Part shown: positions 11,131 through 22,273 of the stretch, in pieces
How the letters are laid out: every line of letters begins with the position of its first letter
Position numbering within the stretch: the stretch's first letter is position 1
Assembly (NCBI RefSeq): GCF_011386835.1
Contig: NC_088804.1
Span: forward strand, 35,389,549 to 35,453,548
DNA from: Chrysemys picta bellii
Lineage: Eukaryota > Chordata > Testudines > Emydidae
Direction: 5' to 3'
DNA: 64,000 bases
Translations under genes and position numbers: made by a program
Notes under the pieces: model-generated
What the model was told of the DNA's origin: nothing
Database searches by the model: none
The model's input: only the letters and a program-made list of their open reading frames with translations

Positions 11131-12704
11131 CTTAGTCACCCTAGGAGATGCCGTGCAAGGACATAGAGCAATAAAGTTATTCCAGCATTATAGGGAAATG
11201 AGAGAACTATCATTAGCATTTTGTGGGCAGTTTTGGTCACTGAATTGAAGGAAACCCTCTGTAGAGATTAAACAAGAGCAACAAAATAAATATTCCAAGG
11301 TTCAGAGACTGAGTCAAAAGGAAAGATTAGCTACTCATGGGGGTTGTCATGGAGGAAAATGGTAGATAAACTCTTGACAAAGGTGACAGATTCATGCCAA
11401 TAAGTTATCTCCAATACTAAAATGATTCAAAAGAAAGAGGCCCCGAATCAAAGTCAAGGAAGATAGTAATTGAGAAGCCGTTTCAGCAGAATTCTTTCCC
11501 CCCAATCCTTAGTAAACAAGAGTAATCAGCACAACAGAAACCTAGAAAAGATCCTAAACAACAAAAATGTAGAGGCTAGATTTTTAGCCCGAGGTTCACA
11601 TTGTTCCTCACATATGAAAAGCCATTGCAACTGGTATGAAATTCCATCAGTATCAACTCAAAGCTTCCTGCAGTGCGCAAGGAAAGCACACAGATTCCAG
11701 GGATTTTGTGTACAGGCTCACTGGCTCTGAACTACTCCCTGCCACTGGATGTTCCTAAACATTGGTAAGCCTCAGGGCTAGCAGGTTTGTGGGAACATAA
11801 GTCCTTGGCTGATCTTTGTGGGTGAAATGGGAGAATTGAGTTCCTACCTGCTGCTAGGCTAATTTGCATTTACTGATTTCTGGCTCCTCCTGTTGGTCAA
11901 AAGAGAATACTATGGGGCTTCCTGGGTGGCAGGTATAACTTGCACATGCTTCTGATGATTTCCATAAAGCATCAAAAGCTGTATCAGATGGAGTTTCCCC
12001 TGAACTGTGTTAATTGCATTATGCAACTGCATATATGTGAAAGGATGGGCAAGTGTGTACATTCATGCGGGTTACTCAATGGGGAAAAGTGATCTGAAAG
12101 ACAGGGGACTCAGTTGGGTAATCAGGCTCAAACTATATGGGGAGAATGTGGGGTTTATTTTCATGTCTTATTTTGTCTCTAGAGGGAAGGGTCCATCTTT
12201 GTTTTGGATTCCATCAGTGAACTGGATGCAAGGGAGCTGAACTGATGAAGTGGCAGCAGCAGGTTGGATGGAAACTGTGAGCTATGAGTCAAAGAAGATC
12301 TGGTTGGGCAGAGTCAGGCAAGATGGACCCAATGTCAGCAGGATGAAACAAATCCACACTTGAGGAGGGTGCCCACCTGACTGAGGTGGGGTTGGACTGG
12401 ACTTGTGGGCGAAGGTTAGAAGGAACTTCTGCTCAAAGCCAGTGGTTGTGGGAAGGGGAAATCCTAACCAGATAGCCAATTAGTTAGTTGGTGTTTTCCC
12501 AAATAAAAGTGATTGTGTTCCCAGGTTACCAAGACTTCTGTGCATATTTGCAAGAGAGGAAGAAAGCTACCATTAAAGGTGTCCAGATGTTTGTTTATTT
12601 AGTTTCACTAGGAGATGAAGTGTGAGTATGGTTCTAAGACTGATCTATTTATGATCCCTAGACATCATTGAATACAGTCCTATTTAAAGTTATTGCCACC
12701 TTGC
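11131..12704. other. Intergenic DNA, no recognised features
   Basis: I see no exon structure, tandem array or transposon ends here. The frames present are short and without motifs. Confidence 0.45.
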
Positions 12705-12900
12705 AATATGTTGCTGGTCTGAGACTTAAGAGTCGTGGATTCTATTCCCAATCTACCACTAGAGTAAGACCATCGGCACATCACTTCATGTCCCCATGCC
12801 TCAGTTTCCCCTCTGTAAAATGGAGATGGTGATACTTGTAAGGCACCTTGAGATATATGGTTGAAAAGTGCTAAGTGAAAGCTGAGTACAACAGTATTAA
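12705..12900 (+). mobile_element. tRNA-derived SINE with MIR-like core
   Basis: It contains GTGGATTCTATTCCC (a box-B-like remnant), then CCATGCCTCAGTTTCCCC and CTGTAAAATGGAGATGGTGA, and the 3' words AGTGCTAAGTG. This order is shared with the copies at 21237-21460, 56825-57014 and 59917-60145. Confidence 0.7.
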
Positions 12901-14071
12901 AACATAGGAAGAGAAAAAGATCGTTTTAAAACAAACTCCAGGAGTTAATACATCTAATCCTTTCCACTGAGAAGTCCTTGTATATTAATATAGTGTTGAT
13001 AAGTCAGCTCTGAACATTTGTTTGAGGTCAGCAAACTTTTGTCCATTTGTGATAATAATAAAGATGTGTGCATCCACGCATAAAGTGCAGATCTTTGATC
13101 TTAACTGTTTCTTTGCATCCCAGCACAAATGTGGAACAATGATTTCTACCCCACTCCCATAAACTCTTGATCAATGTTAAAACATTGTAGGAAATATTCT
13201 GCTTCTCTTATGTGGAAACAATATTTTACCCTGGAAAAAAAATCTATCAATGTGATATTATTTTTTATGAGAGGCTGTATCAGAAAGAAAAATCAGTGGG
13301 TCTCATGGCTGAAATATTCCTCTACCTTTCAGTTATGTCTCAGAAACCATTATCAGTGTCAGTCAGATGCTAATAACACTTTGGGGGAAGCAACCTTAAA
13401 TGCTGCCTCTCTCTTTCATAAACTTTTCCTTTCAATGAATTGCTCACATTCAGCTAAGCCTGAAAGACTGTCTGCTTGATGTGGGTCTGATTTCAGACCA
13501 CACTTAAAACTCACATTTTTAAGAGCTTAGGACATGTTAGGAAAACTGTACCTAAAACATAACTGATCTTTGTTTTGATTTTTCATTAGTTCAGATTTTG
13601 TTCTTTTATTAAAAAACAGTTACAAGACCATTTTTTTAAAAGAGGGAAATAAACCAGAAATAAGACAGAGAAATGTCTAGTAACTGAGGGCCCAGTTTTC
13701 CGGTTTGAATGTCTGAATACACCTAAATACATATTCCAGTATCAGCAAGTGCTGATTTACAAGCCCCAGAATTCGTGTGCCTAAACCAGGCATGTAGGTG
13801 CTTAAATGTGCATTTAGGTGAATGAAGTTAGGCATCCATGTTTGAGAAGCGGGCTCTGATCAATACGAAGAAATGAATCGGTACAGTGCTAAGAACTGCT
13901 TTGGAGGGCTGTGATTAGATATTTGTGAGGACTGCATCAACACTTGCGATGAGCATTTGATGTCACACCTTCTGTGAGTCATAGGAACATCTCGTTTGGT
14001 CAGGTTTGTGCACTTTGCATGGCGGCACACTGTCTACTCAATAAAATGGGTCTCTGAACACCTCACCTTAC
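12901..14071. other. Intergenic DNA with a possible old repeat at 13700-13860
   Basis: Most of this interval is unrecognised. Bases 13700-13860 repeat words such as GTGCCTAAACC, TAGGTGCTTAAATG and TTAGGTGAATGAAGTTAGGC. These resemble the segment at 15850-15990 and suggest a decayed interspersed repeat. Confidence 0.35.
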
Positions 14072-15226
14072 CAAACTTTAGCAAAGCTTTTGATACGGTC
14101 TCCCACAGTATTCTTGCCACCAAGTTAAAGAAATATGGGCTGGATGAATGGACTGTAAGGTGGATAGAAAGCTGGCTAGATCGTCGGGCTCAACGGGTAG
14201 TGATCAATGGCTCCATGTCTAGTTGGCAGCCAGTTTCAAGCGGAGTGCCCCAAGGGTCGGTCCTGGGGCCGGTTTTGTTTAATATCTTTATTAATGATCT
14301 GGAGGATGGTGTGGACTGCACTCTCAGCAAGTTTGCAGATGATACTAAACTGGGAGGCGTGGTAGATACACTGGAGGGTAGGGATCGGATACAGAGGGAC
14401 CTAGACAAATTAGAGGATTGGGCCAAAAAAAACCTGATGAGGTTCAACAAGGACAAGTACAGAGTCCTGCACTTAGGACGGAAGAATCCTATGCACTGCT
14501 ACAGACTAGGGACCGAATGACTAGGTAGCAGTTCTGCAGAAAAGGATCTAGGGGTCACAGTGGATGAGAAGCTGGATATGAGTCAACAGTGTGCTTTTGT
14601 TGCCAAGAAGGCTAACGGCATTTTGGGCTGTATAAGTAGGGGCATTGCCTGCAGATCGAGGAACGTGATCGTTCCCCTTTATACAACATTGGTGAGGCCT
14701 CATCTGGAGTACTGTGTCCAGTTTTGGGCTCCACACTACAGGAAGGATGTGGAAAAATTGGAAAGAGTCCAGCAGAGGGCAACAAAAATGATTAGGGGTC
14801 TGGAGCACATGACTTATGAGGAGAGGCTGAGGGAACTGGGATTGTTTAGTTTCCAGAAGAGAAGAATGAGGGGGGTTTGATAGCTGCTTTCAACTACCTG
14901 AAGGGGGGTTCCAAAGAGGATGGAGCTCGGCTGTTCTCAGTGGTGGCAGATGACAGAACAAGGAGCAATGGTCTCAAGTTGCAGTGGGGGAGGTCTAGGT
15001 TGGATATTAGGAAACACTATTTCACTAAGAGGGTGGTGAAGCACTGGAATGCGTTACCTAGGGAGGTGGTGGAATCTCCTTCCTTGGAGGTTTTTAAGGC
15101 CCGGCTTTACAAAGCCTTGGCTGGGATGATTTAGTTGGGAATTGGTCCTGCTTTGAGCAGGGGGTTGGACTAGATGACCTCCTGAGGTCGCTTCCAACCC
15201 TGATATTCTATGATTCTATGATTCTA
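14072..15226 (+). mobile_element. CR1 LINE, 5'-truncated, with RT core (copy B)
   Basis: This is a CR1-clade retrotransposon fragment that starts inside RT motif A and runs to the 3' end. In order it shows [10 protein letters not shown] (motif A), [14 protein letters not shown] (motif B), FADD at 14332-14343 (catalytic motif C), the post-RT region with [18 protein letters not shown], then [11 protein letters not shown] and [17 protein letters not shown]. The 3' end is TGATATTCTATGATTCTATG. Only two main lesions are visible: TGG to TGA at 14518-14520, and a 1-base loss near 14875 after RRMRG. The residue before FSKAFD is Asn (AAC, 14074-14076), where CR1 usually has the catalytic Asp; it lies at the truncation point, so it may be flanking sequence. 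The copy looks relatively young and is collinear with copy A from 14398. Confidence 0.92.
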
Positions 15227-15227
15227 A

Positions 15228-15600
15228 CCCCACCCTCCAGCGCTGCCCCGCCGAAGCAAAAACAACCCCCCTTGAGAGCCGCCCTGCAAAACCAAAACCA
15301 ACCCCCCCAGTGCCGCCCCGCTGAACCAAAAACAATCCCCCGAGTGCCGCCCCGCCAAACCAAAAACAACCCCCCACAAGCGCCGCTCCACCGAACCAAA
15401 AACAACCCCCCCACGAGCGCCGCCCTGCCAAACCAAAAACAACAACAAAAAAATATCTGCGAGCGCTGCCCCGCCAAAACAAAACAAACAAACAAACAAA
15501 AAAACCCGAGTGCCGCCCCGCCACCCCAAGATTGGCCGTCCCTTACAAGGTGCCGCCCCAAGCACCTGCTTGGTCAGCTGGTGCCTGGAGCCGGCCCTGC
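15228..15600 (-). mobile_element. GC-rich repeat element with internal minisatellite
   Basis: About seven to eight imperfect units of roughly 34-46 bp, built on GCCGCCCCGCCAAACC plus AAAAACAACCCCCC, run from 15230 to about 15520. They are followed by GCACCTGCTTGGTCAGCTGG and GGAGCCGGCCCTGC. Read on the minus strand this is AGGGCCGGCTCC plus AAGCAGGTGCTTGGGGCGGC, the same head as the element at 31524-31766. The array lies directly on the 3' end of CR1 copy B. Long open frames across it in several phases come from the repeat lacking stops, not from a gene. Confidence 0.65.
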
Positions 15601-15604
15601 ACCT

Positions 15605-15760
15605 TAGTGTTCTGCTCTCTGAACTGGTTCCCCTTTGAGTACAGACTCCAAAGCAAGTTTTGTGTCTTGATATTCCAAGCCCTCCACAGACTGGCCACGA
15701 CCTAAGAAATTGTGTCTCCCATCAGGAGCTCATCCTAGGACAGCTACATACCACTGGATC
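15605..15760 (+). mobile_element. Fragment of CR1/L2/L3-type LINE ORF
   Basis: Conceptual translation gives LNWFPFEYRLQSKF followed by CVLIFQALHRLAT. This fits the LxWLPvxxRixFK ... KaLhgLAP motif near the C-terminus of L2/CR1/L3 LINE polymerases. It is short and frame-broken. Confidence 0.5.
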
Positions 15761-18700
15761 ACTGACACCGACAACCCATAGGGGGAGTTTCAGAAATACA
15801 GGAGACAAAACTTTCATGGGAACTGGACCCTTGGGTCAGATTTACAAAGGTATTTAGGCATCTAAAGATGCAGACAGACATGTAAGACTAGATTCACAAA
15901 GGGACTTAGATACCTAACTGCCACTTTAGATGCTTAAGTCCAAAATGTAGATCCTAAAACCTCAGCTCAGCTGCCACCTAACCTGTAGGCACCTCAATTC
16001 CCAAGGTGCCGAAGTTTCTGCTGGTGGGCCTGCACACAGCTGTGAAAACTTGATGCATAGGGCCTAGCTCACATCCAGATACAAATACTTAAATCTTCAT
16101 TAGAGCAGGGTCTCAAACCTGGATCTCCCAGGCGGGTGGGCTAGCCTGTGGGCTGTAGAGCCATTTTCACATTCTCTCTGGCCCAATGAATATATAAGTG
16201 GAACAGCTTCAACAGGAGAGTTGGTCTCCAAATACCCTGTAGCCCACGGTTAGGGCACTCACACAGGTTCAAGTCACGGCTCTGAATCAAGCAGAGTGGA
16301 GATCTGAACTTGGGTTTCCCACATCCTAGGGGAGTACTTCCTCCTCAGTCTCCTTTGTTCTTCTTGAAAAAGGGTCTGATCTGGCTTAGGTGCCTCACCC
16401 ACGAGGGAGCTTCTTGGCTGTGAATCCCAAGCAGAGATTGATGCCTCCCGCCAGCCTCGCCATAAGTGCCTAACTCCCTTGGCACTTCTTACTGGCTAAC
16501 TCAGGTGGCTGCTTGCTCAGAGTGCTGGCTTCTGTGAATGCCATTCGTATGTGGCTAACTCTCCCTGTACATTGCCAATCCGGCCTCTTGACTATTGAAC
16601 TCACGCCTACAAGAGAGAAGAATGACGGCAGAACTAGCCACTGCAAACTCTATTGCCATGTGTACATTGAATTCTGCATCTGATAGCTTTTTAGATCTTT
16701 ATAACTGTTCTAACACAACAAGCCCCTCTCTCTATATTGATGCAATACAAACAATCGGGAAGAATCAGAGAGTGGTGAGGGGATGACTGACGTATATTAT
16801 GTGTATTGGTAAATACAGTAGTCACCAGTACAAATGCACCATTTGTTCCAAATAACTAAATAACATTCTCTCAGTATTCCCAGTGTTGTCTAGAGTAAGA
16901 ATAGGGAATGCTGCAAATGTTCAAATAACCTCTATTTATCAGAGGAAAAAGTGATAAGGTTTTATATGCAACCACTACATTTGGTTAAATAATACAGTTT
17001 TTATACTTGGGGACAGGAACATGTGGGACCAGAACAAGATGGTATGCTCAATGAATTCCTCTGCTCCTGCTGATTGTTTTCATGCAATAAATCACCCTAA
17101 AGTGTCTCTCTCTATTCAAAATGATGTCTCAGGAACCCTAAACAAGAAGCCAAGGGCTCACCAGAGGATGGCATTAAGAACCAAAACATTGTATTTTCTC
17201 CCTGAAGAAATCTTCTCCATCTGTGCGAGAATTGTTGTCCCTACCTTCCTCAGCAAAGTAAGAAATGCACAATATCAAAGCTGGCACTTCTGTGTCTACT
17301 CTGCCCTCAAAGGATGTACAACAATGAACTTTCAGCTCTCTGAGCCAATGTGCAAAACCTCTTGTGTAAACACACCCACCCCTTGACAATCATATGAGGA
17401 AGAGCAACTGCAATCAACCTGGAAACCATCATGCAAGCGATGTGCTGCTAGCCCCTTCCACTGCATTTTGGAAGGAGCTGTATTCCCCCGGAGACAAAAA
17501 GTAGGTGTGAAAGACCAATCACAAGCGGAACATTATAGGTTCCATAGTGTGCAGCTACCAATTTGTGGAAAAAACAGTTTGTTTTTATCATCATATAACA
17601 AACTTTGCTACAGAGGGCTAGGCACAACAAGGATTGTTAGGGTTTTATTTATTTTACTTTGGAAAGATGTTTGGAATTCACTCAATAGCCTCCTATTACA
17701 AGGTGGGGTCCTCTCACTCTGGATTCCTTACTGCTACCAGTTTTCACATAGCACTCATGGCAAACAACACCCAATATTTTATTTACAGTATGAATATAAC
17801 AGAACAAGTTCCCAGCAGTTTGTGGTTCTTACATTGTCCCTAGGCACAGGGGGGAGAGATCTCACCTCCCTGAGATCCTGAGCATCTCTAGAACATCCTT
17901 CTAACCTACCTCTCTTCCATTTCCTGTCCCTCTTTGAGCTTTCCTCTGCTGATGAGCTGAACCACCTTGATAACTGGTTAATCATTCAGTCCTAGACCAA
18001 CTGTCTCCCTGATTTTCCCCAGGTGGGGATACTTACCAAATGACCAGAGTGGTCAATCAGCCTAAGGCTACTTGCATGCTGTCACACCTCCCATCCCATG
18101 CTCTGGGGACTTCTAATTTACATCCCCATTAAAAATAACAATACAAATAGTAGGATACTGGTCTATTCATCCCTTAGTGAATAAAATTAGCCTGTGTATG
18201 TTGCACTATAAAACCCAGATCCCGGGGGGGCCTTGCCTGCATGGAGTTCATTGCAGGATAAGAGTCTGTAAAGACTCAAAAAGACAAATAATTTATTCTT
18301 AACATTTTAATGTATCTTCTTTTTGTTTACAAGTATTAGAGACGCCCAAACACAAGCCTTCTGCAACGGCATGGTCTCAACCTTTGCATCCTACTCTGGG
18401 CCTGAATAAAGCAAAGCACACAAGAGAAGGACATTACTAGCCATGATAAATGCCCTGAATGCCCTTCGTGAGCAATTCAGGGTACAATGGCAAGTTCACC
18501 TCCAAGCTGACTCAAACAGAGCAATGGAAATCTTTTGAGACCTATGTGCAGAAGGAAAATGCATTAATGATATCCATTTGGACCCAAGAGATGCATAATG
18601 GCCCTGTAATTACTGGCTTCACTCTCCAGTGACTTCTCATCAGCTACAGGACTGTTACTCTAACTCTAGAACCGTTGCCTCTGGCTTTAATTCTGCAGCA

Positions 18701-18922
18701 ACTTTTACTCAGCTTGAAGATTCCAGATTTTTGATCACAGTGTGCTTGGAAAAGAGAGAAGCAGCTGCAGTCACAGCAAGATGAGTCTCTTTCTTCACTA
18801 TTTCTCCAGTTACTCTTTTTCTGGTAACTAACTACATAACTAGGCAAAGCAGCTTCGAGTGGTTTACATGTCTCTCCTAGGCTCTGCATGTAACTTAATG
18901 TTTCCCAGTTCCCTTTGGCATA
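15761..18922. other. Intergenic DNA with a decayed interspersed repeat at its left
   Basis: Bases 15835-15990 contain repeated words (GATTTACAAAGGTATTTAGG, GATTCACAAAGGGACTTAG) typical of an old TIR or SINE-like sauropsid repeat. Similar wording appears near 16380-16520 (CTTAGGTGCCTCACCC, AAGTGCCTAACTCCC). The rest shows no recognised feature. The 121- and 137-codon frames at 17021-17386 and 17468-17881 lack motifs. Confidence 0.35.
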
Positions 18923-18930
18923 GACTATTG

Positions 18931-19249
18931 CAGGGGTCGGCAACGTTCGGCACGCGGCTCGCCAGGGTAAGCACCCAGTTTATTTACCTGCTGACGTGGC
19001 AGGTTCGGCCAATTGTGGCCCCCGCTGGCTGCAGTTTGCTGTCCCGGGCCAATGGGGGCGGCGGGAAGCCGCGGCCAGCACATCCCTCGCCCACACCGCT
19101 TCCCGTCGCCCCCATTGGCCCGGGACGGCGAACCGCGGCCAGTGGGGGCCACGATCGGCCGAACCTGCCGCATCAGCAGGTAAATAAACTGGCCTGGCCT
19201 GCCAGGGTGCTTACCCTGGCGAGCCGCGTGCCAACATTGCCGACCCCTG
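18931..19249. mobile_element. hAT-type MITE with perfect 8-bp target duplication (copy 1)
   Basis: The element starts CAGGGGTCGGCAACGTTCGG and ends with the inverted copy of the same sequence. The inverted repeats extend about 43 bp through GCCAGGGTAAGCAC. The interior is a second, longer GC-rich palindrome around GGCCAATGGGGGCGGCGGG. The 8 bp GACTATTG occurs directly before (18923-18930) and directly after (19250-19257), which is the hAT signature. No coding capacity. At 319 bp it is close in size to the copy at 61795-62128. Confidence 0.92.
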
Positions 19250-19257
19250 GACTATTG

Positions 19258-19939
19258 TATTTACCACAACTCACTTTGGAGATGGATGTCTAATCGCTTC
19301 CACCAGCAGAATCCACATGAAGTCTCCAGACAAACAGACCAAGAAAAACTGATGCATAACAAACAAATCATGGCACCAGAACGTTACGGCATTTGACTTC
19401 TCTGATTAGCTCTCTCATAATTTGCTATGTACTTCAATAATAGGCCCTTTTAATCTCCCCTTTACTAGTGAATGTAAATGTAGCTATGGCAAGTGTCACC
19501 AGGTGGTGCTGTTACACATAGACTTCCAAGGTCTTTTTCTTGATATGCAAGCAAGCCTTGACCCTTGAAAAGACACACTGTGGTCTTTTTAGTTTTAGGT
19601 TCTGCCAGGTTTTTGTGTAAAGGCAGAAAGAGGAGAGAGGAAGCTGTGCAAGCAGCAGGAGAGTTTGCTTTCTGCTTTGGGCTCTTTTTAGAGTCAATTC
19701 TTGAGGCGGAGTTGCTCCCCAGGAATCAGATATTGGGGTTGGGCTGAGCTTCCTGAGGGAAAGGCTTGCCCTGCATGCTGTTTGACCACCTCATTGCAGG
19801 ACCGGTGTGGATGTGTAAATAAAGCATGTTACACTTGGATTACTTCAAAGCCTCCATGTCACTGATTTCTCCTCCACTGAGGAAGCTGACCTGCAAAGGG
19901 ACAACAGTGAAGTCAAAACAGGTTACTGCTGTTGGAAGA
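19258..19939. other. Intergenic DNA with a possible LTR-like or other repeat
   Basis: Bases 19490-19900 have the feel of an interspersed repeat. There is a purine-rich stretch (GGCAGAAAGAGGAGAGAGGA) and an AATAAA in TGTAAATAAAGCATG near 19819. I cannot define TG...CA ends, a primer-binding site or a second copy, so a solo LTR is only a possibility. Confidence 0.25.
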
Positions 19940-20105
19940 AAGGATGATATTATTTATCCTGTTGTTATTATTATTTGTATTACAATAGGCCCTAGGTGCT
20001 CCCATCATGGACAAGGGCCCTATTGTGCTAGGCACTGTACAAGCACAGAGTAGTAGTCAGTCCCTGCCCTAAAGAGCTTACAATCGAAATAGACCACAGA
20101 GTGGG
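19940..20105 (-). mobile_element. CR1/L3-like LINE 3' end
   Basis: The + strand shows TTATTATTATTTGTATTACA, AGGGCCCTATTGTGCTAGGC, ACTGTACAAGCACAGAGTAG and AAGAGCTTACAATCGAAATA. Reversed, this reads as the 3' UTR of an L3/CR1-like LINE, ending in an AATAAT-type tail. Lesser pieces lie at 10580, 20855, 22140, 50600 and 57640. Confidence 0.6.
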
Positions 20106-20854
20106 GGAAGGGGTGGAACACACAAGCAGAGTGAACAGTGTGATGGCAGCAAATGGCATGTTAGGTCCACATTTTTAGGGGGCTGGGGTGGGTTTAATTA
20201 GGAGGCAATCTGCTAAATGGAGAAAGAAGGGAGTTACGGGGGGACAAGGCAGGTGAGGAAAGAGTCAGAGGGGCAGGTTTGGAGGGCAACAGAAGTGAAG
20301 AGACTGTGAACGAGGATTGGCGCAAATTGCCAATCAGCGCAGGGCAGAGAAAGAGCATTCCATGGTTTTGACGGGAATATGCAGAGGTCCCTGCTTCTCT
20401 GCCTCATGGCTGGTTTCTCTCTGCAGTTTTCCACCAAGGCCACATGGTAGATGGAGAGGAGACACCACCTGAGTCTTAATGCCGTCATAATAAAGGGTGT
20501 GTGTATCTCACTTCCATAGGTTAGGGTCCAGTGCAACGTTGGGAGAGGGGTAGCCCCACCTGGGCCCCATTTTACTCCCTCCCCACCCAGTGCAAGCAGG
20601 AAGAGAAGCAGCCAAAACAGGTGGAATCTTTAGTCAGAACTCAGAGACAGCTAGCATTTTTCATGTGCTCTTTCATCTCCAGATTATCAAGGCCCCTTCC
20701 TGTGAGCCTGTGCATGATAATTCATGGGCTGTTTCACTAGGCCTTTGTTCAATGCCATAATGCTCTCTTCTGCTCTGTTCTCCTAGTGCAGCTTCTTCGA
20801 GCTGCAAGCTCATCTGAACTCAGAGCCCTTGCTAGTCAGTACAGGTAGTTTTAT
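20106..20854. other. Intergenic DNA, partly L3-derived
   Basis: The first 230 bases probably continue the reversed L3-like LINE (GGGTGGAACACACAAGCAGA and similar) but are too decayed to place. A 100-codon minus-strand frame at 20234-20536 has no recognisable motif. Confidence 0.3.
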
Positions 20855-20970
20855 TACTATTATGTGTATTGAAGTAGTACCCAGATGCCCCAAACAGGAT
20901 CAAGCCCCATTTTGCTAAGTTGCATTCCCATGCACAGATATAGCCCCTGCCTAAAGGGCTTATAAATGAC
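20855..20970 (-). mobile_element. CR1/L3-like LINE 3' end fragment
   Basis: It has the same word order as 19940-20105 but is more diverged: TATTACTATTATGTGTATTG, then CAAGCCCCATTTTGCTAAG, then CCCTGCCTAAAGGGCTTA. Confidence 0.45.
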
Positions 20971-20984
20971 CAGTCACCAAGAAG

Positions 20985-21666
20985 AACCCTGGTCACAGAA
21001 GGGAACAGTATTGGTGTTTCATTTGTCTGTCAGCAGTGAACCAGTGCCCTGCCATTGCATTATGGGTTCTGTGTGTACAATGTGCCATCTTTCAGATGAG
21101 CTGGGACATTGAAGTTCTAACTACGTATGGCCATTAAATATTCCCTTGGTATTTTCTAAGCGGAGCTGAGTTAGCCTCTCCTAGTCCCTGGTTGGATTCT
21201 AGTTTGGTTTAATTCATTTCTGCCTACCTGAGCTGATGGAAGGATGGTCCAGTGGTTAGGGCACTGGCTTAAGACTTGGGAGACCTCGATTCCATTCCTT
21301 GCTCTGCCACAGAAACATCATTTAGCTTCTCTGTGCCTCAGTTTCCCAACCGTAAAATGGGGCTAATAGCACAAGGGTGTTGGGAGGATAAATACATTAA
21401 AGATTTTAAAGCACTTTGAGATCTACTGATGAAAAATGCTCGGCATTATTATTACCTGTAGTTTAAGATGGAGCCAGTATTCTTCTTCTTTGCTTTCTAT
21501 GTTCAAAAATTGTAGTGCATTGTTACTGTATGCTGTGGAATGGCTATTGCCCTCCACACCAGGGTGTGACTGCACATCAGTGGTCGATATCTGTTATCAC
21601 ATGAACAATATAGTTGCAAAGTGCTTTGAAATGCCATGGAATAAAAGGTGCTATGTAAAGGTATAA
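20985..21666 (+). mobile_element. Ancient amniote SINE (5S-type, AmnSINE/LF-SINE-like) split by a younger SINE
   Basis: The left half (to about 21236) has ATGTGCCATCTTTCAGATGA, a word characteristic of this old SINE class. The right half (from about 21467) continues with a GCTGTGGAATGGCTATTGCC block and ends ATAGTTGCAAAGTGCTTTGA, then AAGGTGCTATGTAAAGGTA. The tRNA-SINE at 21237-21460 separates the halves, so it inserted later. The subfamily name is from memory. Confidence 0.55.
21237..21460 (+). mobile_element. tRNA-derived SINE inserted in an older SINE
   Basis: The tRNA-related head has a box-A-like TGGTCCAGTGGTTAGGG and a box-B-like remnant in ACCTCGATTCCATTCC. The body has CTTCTCTGTGCCTCAGTTTC, CGTAAAATGGGGCTAATAGC, AAAGCACTTTGAGATCTACT and an ATTATTATTA tail. 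It is the most complete copy of this family in the window and would have been transcribed by RNA polymerase III. Confidence 0.85.
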
Positions 21667-22139
21667 CATGATTATGTCTCCCCAAGAGCAGGCAATCTGA
21701 TTGCTAGCTTCAGATTGTATTGACATTCACTTTGGAGTTAGTCAATTTGCATATTATGCAAACTTAATTAGATTCTGGCATGAGTAGATTTCTGGAGAAT
21801 TGTTTCTGCTGAGTTGACTGGTTTCTTTTGCATCTGTTTTGACTTAGATCTAATCACAAGTCAATTTTTTTTTCTATTTTATTATTGTAACTTGATTGTA
21901 TAGGTCTATTTGTGAAGCCAATTGGCATGTGTAATAACATTTGATTGATATTATTTTACATCCCACTCTTCCAGCAATCATTCCTTTCTTCAGTTCCTCA
22001 CTAATAATCTACTTCCCTGAACTGCTGTTTCATGTATCTTAAGTGAGGGGTCTGCACCAGTGGATCTAATTACAGCACTGGGGACTGAGGTAATTCCTTC
22101 ACTAGTTCAGTAAGACTGTTCACAGGCAGGATTAGGCCC

Positions 22140-22215
22140 TTCAATTCTTAAGCTCTCCAGTGCAGGGAGCATGTTTTGTGTCTGTAAAGCATTGTGTAAA
22201 TCTACAGAGGCCTGT
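22140..22215 (+). mobile_element. CR1/L3-like LINE 3' fragment
   Basis: TTAAGCTCTCCAGTGCAGGG followed by TTTTGTGTCTGTAAAGCATT is the forward version of the L3-like 3' end seen reversed at 19940-20105. Confidence 0.4.
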
Positions 22216-22273
22216 GAAGTGACTTTAATCATTAGTAAGATCCCTCAGTTTCATTTGCTTTTCTGACACGTAT

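Noticed and set aside
15208..15607. Several frames of 100-129 codons with Gly/Phe/Trp- or Pro/Gln-rich repeats
   Set aside because: They arise from a tandem minisatellite without stops in several phases.
19490..19900. Solo LTR of a retroelement
   Set aside because: An AATAAA is present, but no TG...CA boundaries, target duplication or second copy could be defined.
21237..21320. tRNA gene
   Set aside because: Box A and box B remnants belong to a SINE head with a SINE body and tail. There is no full cloverleaf.
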